Source of the DNA: Crocinitomicaceae bacterium
Lineage (GTDB): Bacteria > Bacteroidota > Bacteroidia > Flavobacteriales_D > Crocinitomicaceae
DNA: 64,000 nt
NCBI GenBank assembly: GCA_028689775.1
Contig: JAQVCM010000016.1
Span: 18,461-82,460 of the forward strand
Direction: 5' to 3'
The translations under genes and the position numbers were made by a program. Below the pieces are notes generated by a model. That model saw nothing but the letters and a program-made list of their open reading frames with translations. It was not told the origin of the DNA and searched no databases. How positions within the stretch are numbered: the stretch's first letter is position 1; the number at the start of each line of letters is the position of its first letter. Of this stretch, positions 24,727-34,021 are shown one piece after another.

Positions 24727-26070
24727 TTAATCATTCAAATCTTGGATCGATTCGAAGATAATATTAATTTCAACTTGCAGCTCTTTGGCGCGTTCCATTT
24801 CATGCGAATCAAGGAATCGAGCCGTTTCACAAACAACCAATAATTTGGATAATTGTTGTGTCAAATCGGTTGCATTTGCCCTTTGATTCGAGTTTTCTGA
24901 AACAAAAATCAACATCGTCCGAATGGCCAATTCAAGTTGCTGATAACTGGACTGAACACCACCTCTTTCCTGAAAATGAGCAGATTCGAAAATCAAACTT
25001 CTGATTTTTTTAATTTCCGCATTTTCCACCAGCGTTTCCACGATTATTTTGGACTCTTTTTTGGAGCGTTCTTTTTTGAATTTACGTTTCAAAAAGAAAT
25101 ACAGTATCACAACCAAGAAAAGCATTAGAAGAACACTAAGTATGACGAGTTTTCCTGTCGAATTCTTATTTTTATTGCTCTGCTTTGACAGATCATTTTG
25201 ATCCGATAAATCAGTTGGAAAATCCTGCAACTGACTTTCAAATTGATTCGATTTTTCAACATCTACGTCGATCGCGGCGGCTTGAAGTGTGACATATTTT
25301 TTTTGTTTCAGGTTGAAATAGCTCAATTCCATCGCTGGAATCGTAAAATTACCGCTTTCTAAAAACTGGATCCGAAACGTGAAGATTTTCCTTCCAAATG
25401 CACCGCTTTCGTGATAACCAACTAATTCTTTGACCTCAGAATCGCCATAAAAAACAACACCTTCAGGCAAATCAAAAATAGGTTTTATACAATTTTGCAC
25501 ATTTCCTGTTCCCACAATTTCAACGGTCAAGGCAACAACATCTCCTTGTTTGACCTTCAAAGATTCTATTTTTCTGGTGAACGTAAATTCTCCAATTCCT
25601 CTGATAAAATTTGGCGGTGCGTTGGGTGGCAAAGGAATAACTTCCAGTATTTCTGGCTTGGAAACAAATTTAAAATTGATGAAATCGGCAGCTGTCTCGT
25701 ACACAACACCCATTTCAAATGGTTCAATTTGATAGTTTCCTGGCGAACCAAAATAAAGCAGTTTTCGATCAATCTGTGTCGAAAAATAAGCTTGTCCCTT
25801 GATAGAAACTGGCGTAAAAAGCGGTTCATTTGGTCCAGGGATTTGTTTTATTTCTGGATGACCATCGACTTGATACGTGCGATAAGACTCAACGGCCAAG
25901 TCGTATTTTGTGAAAATTTTCCCATTCAGTAAAACATGTTCGCCTTCGTAAACTCTTTTCTTTTGAAGCTCAACAATTCCAAAAACAGGCTTTTCCTCAA
26001 CGCTTTCCTGCTGAGAAAATCCAAAAGGAAAAACGAAGAGTAAGCAGAAAATCTGTATCCAATATTTCAT
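24727..26070 (-). CDS. batD: BatD-like protein
   Basis: 447 residues from the ATG at 26070, which overlaps the batC stop as TGATG; a TTG six bases upstream is less likely. Signal peptide (FCLLFVFPFGFSQ), then beta-sandwich repeats (VYEGEHVLLNGKIFTKYD, LKVKQGDVVALTVEIVGTGNV, IFDLPEGVVFYGDS). A single membrane helix near residue 310 (LVILSVLLMLFLVVILYFFL) leads to a helical cytosolic tail. This is the BatD (oxygen tolerance) layout. It is last in the moxR-bat operon, whose products in Bacteroidetes affect envelope stress and aerotolerance. Confidence 0.8.
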   Translation of the reverse strand: MKYWIQIFCLLFVFPFGFSQQESVEEKPVFGIVELQKKRVYEGEHVLLNGKIFTKYDLAVESYRTYQVDGHPEIKQIPGPNEPLFTPVSIKGQAYFSTQIDRKLLYFGSPGNYQIEPFEMGVVYETAADFINFKFVSKPEILEVIPLPPNAPPNFIRGIGEFTFTRKIESLKVKQGDVVALTVEIVGTGNVQNCIKPIFDLPEGVVFYGDSEVKELVGYHESGAFGRKIFTFRIQFLESGNFTIPAMELSYFNLKQKKYVTLQAAAIDVDVEKSNQFESQLQDFPTDLSDQNDLSKQSNKNKNSTGKLVILSVLLMLFLVVILYFFLKRKFKKERSKKESKIIVETLVENAEIKKIRSLIFESAHFQERGGVQSSYQQLELAIRTMLIFVSENSNQRANATDLTQQLSKLLVVCETARFLDSHEMERAKELQVEINIIFESIQDLND

Positions 26071-26873
26071 CACCAATCTTTTTTTGTACGCAACATGGAG
26101 CTGGATTTATCTCCAATCTTGGAATTCATGCTTCGTTTTGTTTCTTTTTCCTTTTCAGTTAATTCTTCGAGCAAGCGCTCGGTGCGAATGTCACTCAAAG
26201 ATTGCTCTTTCTTGGCTTTAGGCGCATTCGAAACTTGATTATTTACTTCCTGCTTTTGCTGCAATTTATTTTCCTGCGCTTCCTGCGGATCAGAATTGGG
26301 ATTTGAATTTTTTGGATTAGAAGAATCTTGAGGTTTTGGCTTTGGTTTCTCCTGCTCTTCCCTTTTCTCAATCGCTTTGGCCAAATTGTGCCTCGCAAGC
26401 TGATCGTCTGGATTACTTCGAAGTGCATTTTTATACGAATCAATGGCTTCTTTGTATTTGTCCTGATGCATTCTGGAATTTCCTACTTGTCTGTGAATAT
26501 CAGCTGTTGAAACGTGACTGTACTTTTTGTTTAACTGATTCTGATACAATTTTTCCGCATCTTCGTATTTTTCTGCTTTGTAAAGTGCTTGCGCTAATTC
26601 GAGCGAAATGTCTATGTTTTTCGGCGCTAATTTCTGAGCGGTTTGGTATTGAGAAACAGCTTGCTGATACGATTTTAGCAAATAAGATTCCCGTGCATTT
26701 TTCAAAGCGGTATGCCACGGCTGGGTAAAAGCATTTTGCGCTAAAAAAAAGTACAACAAAACAATTAAAGCTTTTAATTTAAGGTTTTTAACCTGAGAAG
26801 AAACTCCTTCTAAAATCGCGAAATTCCGCGGCGAGCTTTCAGCTGGACTTCTATGTGTGATTCCTTTTCTCAT
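26070..26873 (-). CDS. batC: BatC-like TPR protein
   Basis: 267 residues. The ATG overlaps the batB stop by 4 bases. An unusual polar stretch of about 32 residues precedes the signal-like hydrophobic segment (LKALIVLLYFFLAQNAFTQ). TPR units follow (SYLLKSYQQAVSQYQTAQKL, LYKAEKYEDAEKLYQNQL, RMHQDKYKEAIDSYKNALRS), then a Gln/Lys/Pro-rich low-complexity region and a short conserved-looking end. BatC proteins scaffold the BatA-BatB complex at the periplasmic side of the membrane. Confidence 0.75.
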   Translation of the reverse strand: MRKGITHRSPAESSPRNFAILEGVSSQVKNLKLKALIVLLYFFLAQNAFTQPWHTALKNARESYLLKSYQQAVSQYQTAQKLAPKNIDISLELAQALYKAEKYEDAEKLYQNQLNKKYSHVSTADIHRQVGNSRMHQDKYKEAIDSYKNALRSNPDDQLARHNLAKAIEKREEQEKPKPKPQDSSNPKNSNPNSDPQEAQENKLQQKQEVNNQVSNAPKAKKEQSLSDIRTERLLEELTEKEKETKRSMNSKIGDKSSSMLRTKKDW

Positions 26874-28006
26874 TGGCTATTTCTATTCGTTTTAAAAACT
26901 CCAAACAACAAAAAGCTCAAAAAAGCTAGCAGCAACGGAATCTGATATTTATTTGCCTGAACTTCCATGTTTTCAAAGGTCGTTTTTCCGCGTTTCATTT
27001 TTTTGATTTCTTGCATCAAAATTTCCACGTTTGGATAGGAATTGTTGCTAAGCAATAAACTTCCTTGGGTTTGTTTTGACAGTTCTCGAACCAATTTCAA
27101 GTTTAATTTTGAAACAATGGGCTTGCCTTTTTCATTTAATTTATACCCCAATTCTGTTCGATTTGGATTGTTTGGAATGAAACCACCTTTCTCGGTTCCG
27201 ATTGCTAAAATAGCAAGGTGAACTTGCTCGTCTTGATATACTTGCACAATCGAATCCAATCCGCCTTGATGATCTTCCACATCGGAAAACAGCACAACTG
27301 CATGCACTGATTTCTGATCGATAAAAACCTGTTGTGCACGTATCAAAGCAGTCGAAAGAACGGTTCCTTGATTGGATGTCAAGGATGTTTCAATTTCATC
27401 GATGTACATTTTTGCCGACGCATAATCGCTCGTTAAAGGAAATTGCACGTACGCATTACCAGCGAAAATGACGATTCCAACTTTTTCTCCATTTAGATTA
27501 TTAATCAATTGCTTGGCAGCTCGTTTTGCAATTGTCAAACGCGATTCTGAAAATCCTTCATCTTTCACATCCATCGAAGAAGAAATGTCTATCGCCAAAA
27601 CGAGTTCTTTATTTTCTTTTCGAATCGATGTATCTTTAGTTCCAAAAACAGGCATCGCCAAGGCCAAAATTGCAAAAACAATGAAATTTCGAAAGAAGAA
27701 AAATCGAAAAAAATGCGTTAATGGAGAATCGACAAATGTTATTTTTTGAATGACAGCAAACGTTCCGATTTTCTGATAGCGATTTTGTTCGCGAATTAAG
27801 AACAAGAAATAGAAAATGAGCAAGGGAATCAGTAGAATAAGAAGCCAAAGCGCATCTGGGTTTTTAAAAACCAAATGGGATTGATCTGAAATTGGTTCAA
27901 AAAACTTCCAAAACTTTAGCAGAAATCCAAGAACCAACCACATCAGGATTTCCCAAATTAAAATGGCTAAAATGACCGCGCGATATTTCCCTTTTTCTTT
28001 AACCAT
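26870..28006 (-). CDS. batB: BatB, vWA membrane protein
   Basis: 378 residues from the ATG at 28006, giving an 8-base overlap with the batA stop; a longer frame from 28042 would overlap further and is not needed. Two N-terminal membrane helices, a third near 120, then a vWA domain with a complete MIDAS (DISSS, Thr in NQGT, Asp in LFSDVEDH) and a C-terminal helix (IPLLLAFLSFLLFGVF). It is paralogous to BatA and is expected to work with it and the MoxR ATPase. Confidence 0.85.
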   Translation of the reverse strand: MVKEKGKYRAVILAILIWEILMWLVLGFLLKFWKFFEPISDQSHLVFKNPDALWLLILLIPLLIFYFLFLIREQNRYQKIGTFAVIQKITFVDSPLTHFFRFFFFRNFIVFAILALAMPVFGTKDTSIRKENKELVLAIDISSSMDVKDEGFSESRLTIAKRAAKQLINNLNGEKVGIVIFAGNAYVQFPLTSDYASAKMYIDEIETSLTSNQGTVLSTALIRAQQVFIDQKSVHAVVLFSDVEDHQGGLDSIVQVYQDEQVHLAILAIGTEKGGFIPNNPNRTELGYKLNEKGKPIVSKLNLKLVRELSKQTQGSLLLSNNSYPNVEILMQEIKKMKRGKTTFENMEVQANKYQIPLLLAFLSFLLFGVFKTNRNSQ

Positions 28007-29036
28007 TTCGCTTAAAATAAAAGAGTTGAACCAACCAAGCACTGATTGCCAAAAGCAAAGCCCATTTCAAAAATGCTTCCGGCATCGTTGGCATGTTGGT
28101 TTGATAATCGAAATCTTTGATACTTCTTTTTTCCAAGACATCAATTTCTTGGTAGATTTTTCGCAAACTATTTTCGTCCGTTGCTCTAAAATATTTTCCG
28201 CCGGTTTGCATGGCGATTTGGGTTAACAATTCTTCATCAATTTCCACTTCGGCTTCCACGTATCGAATTCCAAAAGGCGTAAATTCTGGCGAAAGTGCCT
28301 TTCCTCTCGTTCCAACGCCGATCGTGTACACTTTGATGTTCTTGTTTTTTGCCAACATCGCTGCTTCTTCCGGACTGATATCACCTCGTGTATTCATTCC
28401 ATCGGTCAATAAAATAATGACTTTCGATTCTAAACTATCGCTTTTCAAACGGTTCACTGCCGTTCCTAATCCCAATCCGATTGCTGTTCCTGGTTCCAAA
28501 ATCCCAGATTTTAATTGCGCCAGCTGTGCCAATAATATTTCATGATCCATCGTCAAGGGACAAACCGTAAATGCTTCTGCTTCATAAGCAACCATTCCGA
28601 TTCGGTCATTTTTTCGTCTTTCAATGAATTCTTTTGCGACCAATTTCGCGGCTTCGATTCGATTTGGAACAAAATCTCTCGCCAACATCGAACCAGAAAT
28701 GTCCATTGCAATGACAATGTCGATTCCATTTTTTGAATTCGAATTTCGATCTTCGTCTAAATCTGCGCGATACGGATTTGCCAAGGCAAAAATCAAAAGT
28801 GACGCACTGATTGCATAAACCAAAAATAAGATTTTTCGAATGTTTTCAAGCTTGTTAGTGGCTAGTATTTCCTGCTTTTCTACCGAATTTGAAAACAACA
28901 TGTCACCCGAACTTCTTCGCTCTTTCCAAACTAAATATCCATAAAAGAAAGGCATCAATAAGAGCAACCACAAATAGTGTGGAGCTAGAAAATCATATTT
29001 CCAAAGGGCGATATTCCAGTTGCTAAATACGTGCAT
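27999..29036 (-). CDS. batA: BatA, vWA membrane protein
   Basis: 345 residues: two N-terminal membrane segments (LWLLLLMPFFYGYLVW, ILFLVYAISASLLIFALA), a vWA domain (MIDAS DISGS, then PGTAIG, then LTDGMN), and one C-terminal helix (ALLLAISAWLVQLFYF). The first codons overlap the preceding gene by 14 bases. BatA and BatB are the membrane core of the Bat system, probably remodelled by MoxR. Confidence 0.85.
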   Translation of the reverse strand: MHVFSNWNIALWKYDFLAPHYLWLLLLMPFFYGYLVWKERRSSGDMLFSNSVEKQEILATNKLENIRKILFLVYAISASLLIFALANPYRADLDEDRNSNSKNGIDIVIAMDISGSMLARDFVPNRIEAAKLVAKEFIERRKNDRIGMVAYEAEAFTVCPLTMDHEILLAQLAQLKSGILEPGTAIGLGLGTAVNRLKSDSLESKVIILLTDGMNTRGDISPEEAAMLAKNKNIKVYTIGVGTRGKALSPEFTPFGIRYVEAEVEIDEELLTQIAMQTGGKYFRATDENSLRKIYQEIDVLEKRSIKDFDYQTNMPTMPEAFLKWALLLAISAWLVQLFYFKRNG

Positions 29037-29961
29037 CAGCCCATTGATTGATTTTCAAAACACACGCTTTCACGTGGACTAAAAGTTCTTCTGATTCCGT
29101 TTCAGATGGATTGAACTTTGCAAATTTCACACTGTCAAATTGAATAAATAAGGTCTGAATTTCTAGAATCAAACTGGAAGAAAGTCCTTTTGAAATTAAT
29201 AAATTCGGTATTTCAGAACTTGTTTTTTCCAATACTTGAATGTCAAATTGTTCCCCTAAATAATTTTTTAATATAACTGATGATTCATCAAAATAGGTTT
29301 GTATCTGTCTTTTTTCAAGAAGTTTTTTGGATTCCAAATTGGATATTTCTTGCAAAGTTCTTTCCAATAAAGGAAGTTTTGAAACGGTTTTTAAAATACC
29401 ATTCTCCCCTTTTTTTCGCTTCCTCTTGATGAAAAACCAAGTCGTTAAAATCACGATAAAAAGACTTCCTAAAATCCAAGGAAGAGCCTTTTTAAGTTGA
29501 TAAAAAGGATCGTATTCAAAATCTTGAAAAGGCAATTCCGACTCCATGATCGCTTGACCATCTTTCGTTTTTGGTAAGGAAACATGCACACGCAAGGTGT
29601 CAAATAAAAAAACTTCGTCGTTGATCCAAACTTGATGTGCTGGTAAAATAAAGGTTCCAGTATCCCAAGCGGTCAGCGTATATTTTCCGATAAATTGATT
29701 TCGATTTCCGATGATAATTGTGTCGCTAAACGATAAAATTTCCAGTTCTTTGAAGGGCGATTTCTGATCTAAAGACAAACATTTCACCGTTTCAATCCAA
29801 GGATTAAAATCGATTTTAGAATCATTTTCGAAGTCGTTCATTTCAAAATAAACAGAAGTCGTTTCTCCAATTAAAAACTCACTTTTTGATACGGTTACTT
29901 GCAACTGTGAAAACAATCCAAGCGCGCAAAAAAGAAACAAAACGGAGAGTAAGAACTTCAT
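29023..29961 (-). CDS. DUF4381-like protein of the bat operon
   Basis: 312 residues with a signal peptide (FLLSVLFLFCALGLFSQ), an extracytoplasmic beta-sandwich domain (residues about 20-145), one membrane helix near 165-182 (ILGSLFIVILTTWFF) followed by RKRKK, and a helical cytosolic tail. Position between the DUF58 gene and batA is standard in this operon. Its ATG overlaps the DUF58 stop by 4 bases. The family has no defined activity; it looks like a one-pass adaptor. Confidence 0.65.
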   Translation of the reverse strand: MKFLLSVLFLFCALGLFSQLQVTVSKSEFLIGETTSVYFEMNDFENDSKIDFNPWIETVKCLSLDQKSPFKELEILSFSDTIIIGNRNQFIGKYTLTAWDTGTFILPAHQVWINDEVFLFDTLRVHVSLPKTKDGQAIMESELPFQDFEYDPFYQLKKALPWILGSLFIVILTTWFFIKRKRKKGENGILKTVSKLPLLERTLQEISNLESKKLLEKRQIQTYFDESSVILKNYLGEQFDIQVLEKTSSEIPNLLISKGLSSSLILEIQTLFIQFDSVKFAKFNPSETESEELLVHVKACVLKINQWADARI

Positions 29962-30827
29962 TTTTTAGATCTAAAGAGTTGAATGATTTTCGGAATGTAA
30001 TCTTCCGAGGTATGAATGGAAACGAGGTCAATTCCCAATTTCAAAAATTGATTTTTCAAATCATTTTCAAACGTTTCAAAATTTGCTGCATGTGCTTTTT
30101 GAACTTCAGCAGAACTGGTATTTACCCAAGACAACTTACCATTTTCCGCATTTTTCAATTGAATAACTCCTAAATCGGGTAGAATCTGTTCGGACTTGTC
30201 CACCAATCTGAAACTGGTAAAATCGTGTTTTGCTCGAACAATTTTCAATTCTTCTTTCAAGGAATGAACATCCATCAAGTCACTCAAAAGAAAACAGACA
30301 CTTCTTTTTTTGAGCACATTTCGGATGAATTGTAAACCAACATTCAAGTTGGTCTTTGAACTTTTTGCTTGAAATTCGATCATCTCTCGAAGGATCAATA
30401 AAGCGTGCTTTTTTCCAGTTCCAGCTGGTATGAATTTCTCCACCTCATCGGAGACAAAAACAGCTCCAATTCGATCGTTATTTGCAATTGCTGAAAACAA
30501 TAAAACAGCTGCTATTTCAAGGGCTAAATCTTTCTTGGTTTTTTCTTCCGTTCCAAAATTCATCGAGGCAGAAACATCGATAATTAACAGCACGGTCAAC
30601 TCTCTTTCTTCTTCAAAAACTTTGACAAAAGGAGCGTTAAATCGGGCTGTCACATTCCAATCGATTGTCCGAACTTCATCGCCATGTTGGTAATCTCGCA
30701 CTTCACTAAAGGTCATACCTCTTCCTTTAAATGAGGATTGATACGCACCCGCAAATAAATCTTTGGTCAAGTGCCTCGTTCTAATTTCGATCAACTTGAT
30801 TTTTTTCTGAAGTGCTAAAACATCCAT
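29958..30827 (-). CDS. DUF58 domain protein
   Basis: 289 residues. Conserved DUF58 block GAYQSSFKGRGMTFSEVRDYQHGDEVRTIDWNVTAR (here split: GRGMTF, EVRDYQ, DWN) followed by a vWA-like part with DVSASM. No membrane segment, so cytosolic. It follows the moxR gene with a 32-base gap and is the second gene of the operon. DUF58 proteins are regular partners of MoxR ATPases; the vWA part probably binds metal and a partner protein. Confidence 0.85.
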   Translation of the reverse strand: MDVLALQKKIKLIEIRTRHLTKDLFAGAYQSSFKGRGMTFSEVRDYQHGDEVRTIDWNVTARFNAPFVKVFEEERELTVLLIIDVSASMNFGTEEKTKKDLALEIAAVLLFSAIANNDRIGAVFVSDEVEKFIPAGTGKKHALLILREMIEFQAKSSKTNLNVGLQFIRNVLKKRSVCFLLSDLMDVHSLKEELKIVRAKHDFTSFRLVDKSEQILPDLGVIQLKNAENGKLSWVNTSSAEVQKAHAANFETFENDLKNQFLKLGIDLVSIHTSEDYIPKIIQLFRSKK

Positions 30828-30859
30828 CGCTAAACTTTAAAAATAGAGGCTGTTTTTCC

Positions 30860-31894
30860 CTAAGGAACCACTACTCGATTTAAGATTTTTTGAACGATCA
30901 TTTCACTGCTGATATTTTCTGCTTCGGCTTCGTACGTCAATCCGATTCGGTGCGCCATCACGTCTTTTGCAATCGAACGAACATCTTCCGGAATTACGAA
31001 AGCGCGGTTGTTTAAAAAGGCATGTGCTTTTGCTGCCAATGCCAAATTGATACTTGCGCGCGGAGAACATCCAAAACCAATTAAAGGCTTCAATTCGTTC
31101 AATTGAAATTGTGCCGGATTTCGAGTTGCGAAAACCAAATTCACAATGTATTGTTCTATTTTTTCGTCCAAATATATTTCCCGAATCAACGCTCTCAATC
31201 TCAAAATGTCTTCTGGAGTCAATACTTTTTCAGGAGTTTTTAAAACCGATTTTTGAATGTTTAATCTGATAATCTGTTTTTCTTCTTCCATGGTTGGATA
31301 ATCCAAAACCACTTTCAACATGAACCGATCCACTTGTGCTTCTGGCAAAACATAGGTTCCGCCTTGCTCAATCGGATTCTGAGTTGCCAACACCATGAAC
31401 GGTTTCGGCAAAGCATACGTCTGATCTCCAATCGTCACTTGACGTTCTTGCATGGCTTCCAGCAAAGCACTTTGAACTTTCGCAGGGGCACGATTGATTT
31501 CATCTGCCAAAATAAAATTAGCGAAAATCGGACCTTTTTTAACCGTAAACGATTCCAGTTTTTGATTGTAAATCAAGGTTCCTGTAATGTCTGCTGGAAG
31601 TAAATCTGGTGTAAATTGAATGCGATTGAATTGAGAGTCCAAGGCATCCGCAAGCGTCTTAATCGCCAGTGTTTTCGCCAAACCAGGAACACCTTCTAGC
31701 AAAACGTGTCCGTCGGCTAAAAGCGCAATGATTAAGCGATCCAGCATGTATTGTTGACCAATAATGGTGTGACTAATTTCTGATTTTAACCTTTGAATTT
31801 GTACGTTTTCTTGAAGAATTTGAGCGGATAACTCTTTTAAATGATCTGGAATTGACAAAGTAACGTTTTGATTATCGAACATGAAGCGGTCCAT
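30860..31894 (-). CDS. moxR: MoxR family AAA+ ATPase
   Basis: 344 residues. Walker A GVPGLAKT, Walker B ILADEINRAP, sensor 1 ATQNPIEQGGTY, arginine finger region EAQVDRFM, and sensor 2 GCSPRAS are all intact. MoxR ATPases act as chaperone-like remodelling factors for vWA proteins. It heads a seven-gene operon (moxR, DUF58, DUF4381-like, batA, batB, batC, batD) with overlapping reading frames throughout. The 96-base gap to the divergent zinc-ribbon gene must hold the promoter; no perfect TAnnTTTG was seen. Confidence 0.9.
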   Translation of the reverse strand: MDRFMFDNQNVTLSIPDHLKELSAQILQENVQIQRLKSEISHTIIGQQYMLDRLIIALLADGHVLLEGVPGLAKTLAIKTLADALDSQFNRIQFTPDLLPADITGTLIYNQKLESFTVKKGPIFANFILADEINRAPAKVQSALLEAMQERQVTIGDQTYALPKPFMVLATQNPIEQGGTYVLPEAQVDRFMLKVVLDYPTMEEEKQIIRLNIQKSVLKTPEKVLTPEDILRLRALIREIYLDEKIEQYIVNLVFATRNPAQFQLNELKPLIGFGCSPRASINLALAAKAHAFLNNRAFVIPEDVRSIAKDVMAHRIGLTYEAEAENISSEMIVQKILNRVVVP

Positions 31895-31990
31895 TTATGA
31901 TTCGTAAATATCTTGATTTTTAACAGGTAAAAGCTTGTTTTCGATGTTAAATTATGTTAACATTGTCTTGTCCTAACGATTATCTACTGC

Positions 31991-32353
31991 ATGGAAAAAA
32001 GAGTTTGTTTAGAATGTGAAGGTACGCTTTTTGGTCGATTGGATCAAAAATATTGTTCTGATTTGTGTCGAAATGCATACAACAATAAGCTCAACGTTGA
32101 ATCCAATCAATACGTGCGGCGCATCAATGGAATTCTGCGAAAAAATAGACGGATTTTAGCCAAACTCAATCCCAACGGAAAAAAGACGATTGACGGAATT
32201 ACCTTGGCAGAAGAAGGATTTAATTTTCATTATTACACCAACGTTTACACGACGCAAAAAGGAGGACAATATTTCTTTTGCTACGATTATGGTTACATCA
32301 AATTAGAAAGCGACCAATACATGTTGGTTCAAAAACAAGATTATGTGAAATGA
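31991..32353 (+). CDS. small zinc-ribbon protein
   Basis: 120 residues. The first 30 contain CxxC and CxxxC pairs (CLECEGT, YCSDLCRNAYNN), a treble-clef or zinc-ribbon type site. The middle is strongly basic (RRINGILRKNRRILAKLN), suitable for nucleic-acid contact, and the end is aromatic-rich (YFFCYDYGYIKLES). The type is widespread in Bacteroidetes but its function is not known to me. It is divergent from moxR. Confidence 0.65.
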   Translation: MEKRVCLECEGTLFGRLDQKYCSDLCRNAYNNKLNVESNQYVRRINGILRKNRRILAKLNPNGKKTIDGITLAEEGFNFHYYTNVYTTQKGGQYFFCYDYGYIKLESDQYMLVQKQDYVK

Positions 32354-32725
32354 TAAAGTTGCATTTATGACTTGAATCTAAGTAAATTAAAATAGATTCA
32401 ATTAAAAAACATTGATCAAATTCATTAAGAGTAGAAAAGGTAAGTCCAGAAAAATTAAAGAAATTGGAAAACCAACCTTCAATTTTACAATGTTAAAGAA
32501 TTGGAGATTTGATTTTGAATAAGTTTTTGAATTTTATGACTGCGCTTTTTAGGGATAAATTGTAAAATAATATTACTAAATCAATGCTTCCAAATTAGGG
32601 ACTTTTTTGTGCTTGGATTTTAACAAGTTGTTGCCGAATCACAAAATAGTATGACAATAGACTGACAATTCTCCAGAATATAATGGTTAATTTCGCACTC
32701 AATTAAACACGATAAAACTCAACAC
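32354..32725. other. 372-bp intergenic region upstream of hemL
   Basis: AT-rich, no recognisable gene or structured element. TAATTTCG near 32690-32697 is one base off the TAnnTTTG promoter element and is suitably placed for hemL, but no -33 partner was found. Confidence 0.35.
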
Positions 32726-34021
32726 ATGTCTATTAAAAGAACAACTTCTGAATCGCTATTTGAAAAGTCTAAAACCTATTTTCCGGGTGGAGTAAATTCG
32801 CCAGTTAGAGCTTTTAAATCTGTAGACGGAGCGCCGCTTTTTATCAAAAAAGGAAACGGATGCATCATCACCGATGAAGATGAGAATGAATTCATCGATT
32901 TTTGTTGCAGTTGGGGACCGTTGATTTTAGGTCACAATCACCCAAAGGTTTACGAAAAAGTCGTTACTACTTTGCAAAACGGTTCAAGTTTCGGTGCGCC
33001 AACCCGTTTGGAAAATGAACTGGCCGAATTGATTTTAGAAAGAAATCCATACATCGATAAAATAAGATTTGTAAGTTCTGGAACGGAAGCGGTGATGTCT
33101 GCTTTGCGTTTAGCACGTGGATTTACAGGAAAAGATAAAGTTATTAAGTTTGACGGTTGTTATCACGGTCACTCCGATTCGCTTTTGGTGAATGCCGGAA
33201 GTGGTTTGGTCACTTTGGGAGAATCATCCAGTGCAGGAGTTCCTGCGAGTTTTGCACAAGAAACATTAGTACTTCCATTAAACGACATTGAAGCTTTAAA
33301 AGCTTGCGTTGCGGAATACAAAGATCAAATTGCTTGTGCGATTATTGAACCAATTCCAGCAAACAACGGATTGCTTTTACAAGAAAAAACATTCTTATTG
33401 GCCTTGAGAGAAATTTGTACTGAAAATGGGATTTTGTTGTTTTTCGACGAAGTAATTTCTGGTTTCCGAGTTGCGTTCTCTGGTGCTGCTGAACATTATG
33501 GAATTAAACCTGATTTGGTGACGTACGGAAAAATCATCGGTGGTGGTTTACCAGTTGGAGCCTATGGTGCAAGTTCGGAAATCATGGCGCGTATTTCGCC
33601 GGATGGAAATGTGTACCAAGCAGGAACGCTTTCTGGAAATCCAGTTGCGATGGCGGCGGGAATTGCACAATTGACAGAATGTGCTAAACCAGGCTTCTAC
33701 GAAGATCAAGCAAAAAGAACCTTGGATTTCATCACGCCAATCAACGCACACGTGAAAGCAAAAGGATATGATTTTGAAATCGTCAGCATCGGTTCTATTT
33801 TCTGGTTGAATTTTGCTGGAAATAAAACAATTCGCAAAGCGTCTCAAATCGATCCAGACATGACTGGTTTCCGTCATTTGCACAGCGCTTTATTGAAAAG
33901 AGGGATTTACCTTGGGCCAAGTGGTTACGAAGTAGGATTTGTTTCTACTGCGCATACACCAGAAATTTTAGAAAAAGCTTCAGTAATCTTTTGTGATGCT
34001 TTGGATGAGATTTATGCATAA
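32726..34021 (+). CDS. hemL: glutamate-1-semialdehyde 2,1-aminomutase
   Basis: 431 residues, normal length. PLP enzyme that converts glutamate-1-semialdehyde to 5-aminolevulinate, the C5 route to haem. Signature features: FPGGVNSPVRAF at the start, SSGTEAVMSALRLARG, and the Schiff-base lysine K269 in TYGKIIGGGLPVGAYGA. No other haem genes adjoin. A lone gene follows its stop after only a 10-base GTTATAGCCC box and a short leader, and a probable hemL terminator lies beyond that gene, which suggests an insertion at the hemL 3' end. Confidence 0.95.
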   Translation: MSIKRTTSESLFEKSKTYFPGGVNSPVRAFKSVDGAPLFIKKGNGCIITDEDENEFIDFCCSWGPLILGHNHPKVYEKVVTTLQNGSSFGAPTRLENELAELILERNPYIDKIRFVSSGTEAVMSALRLARGFTGKDKVIKFDGCYHGHSDSLLVNAGSGLVTLGESSSAGVPASFAQETLVLPLNDIEALKACVAEYKDQIACAIIEPIPANNGLLLQEKTFLLALREICTENGILLFFDEVISGFRVAFSGAAEHYGIKPDLVTYGKIIGGGLPVGAYGASSEIMARISPDGNVYQAGTLSGNPVAMAAGIAQLTECAKPGFYEDQAKRTLDFITPINAHVKAKGYDFEIVSIGSIFWLNFAGNKTIRKASQIDPDMTGFRHLHSALLKRGIYLGPSGYEVGFVSTAHTPEILEKASVIFCDALDEIYA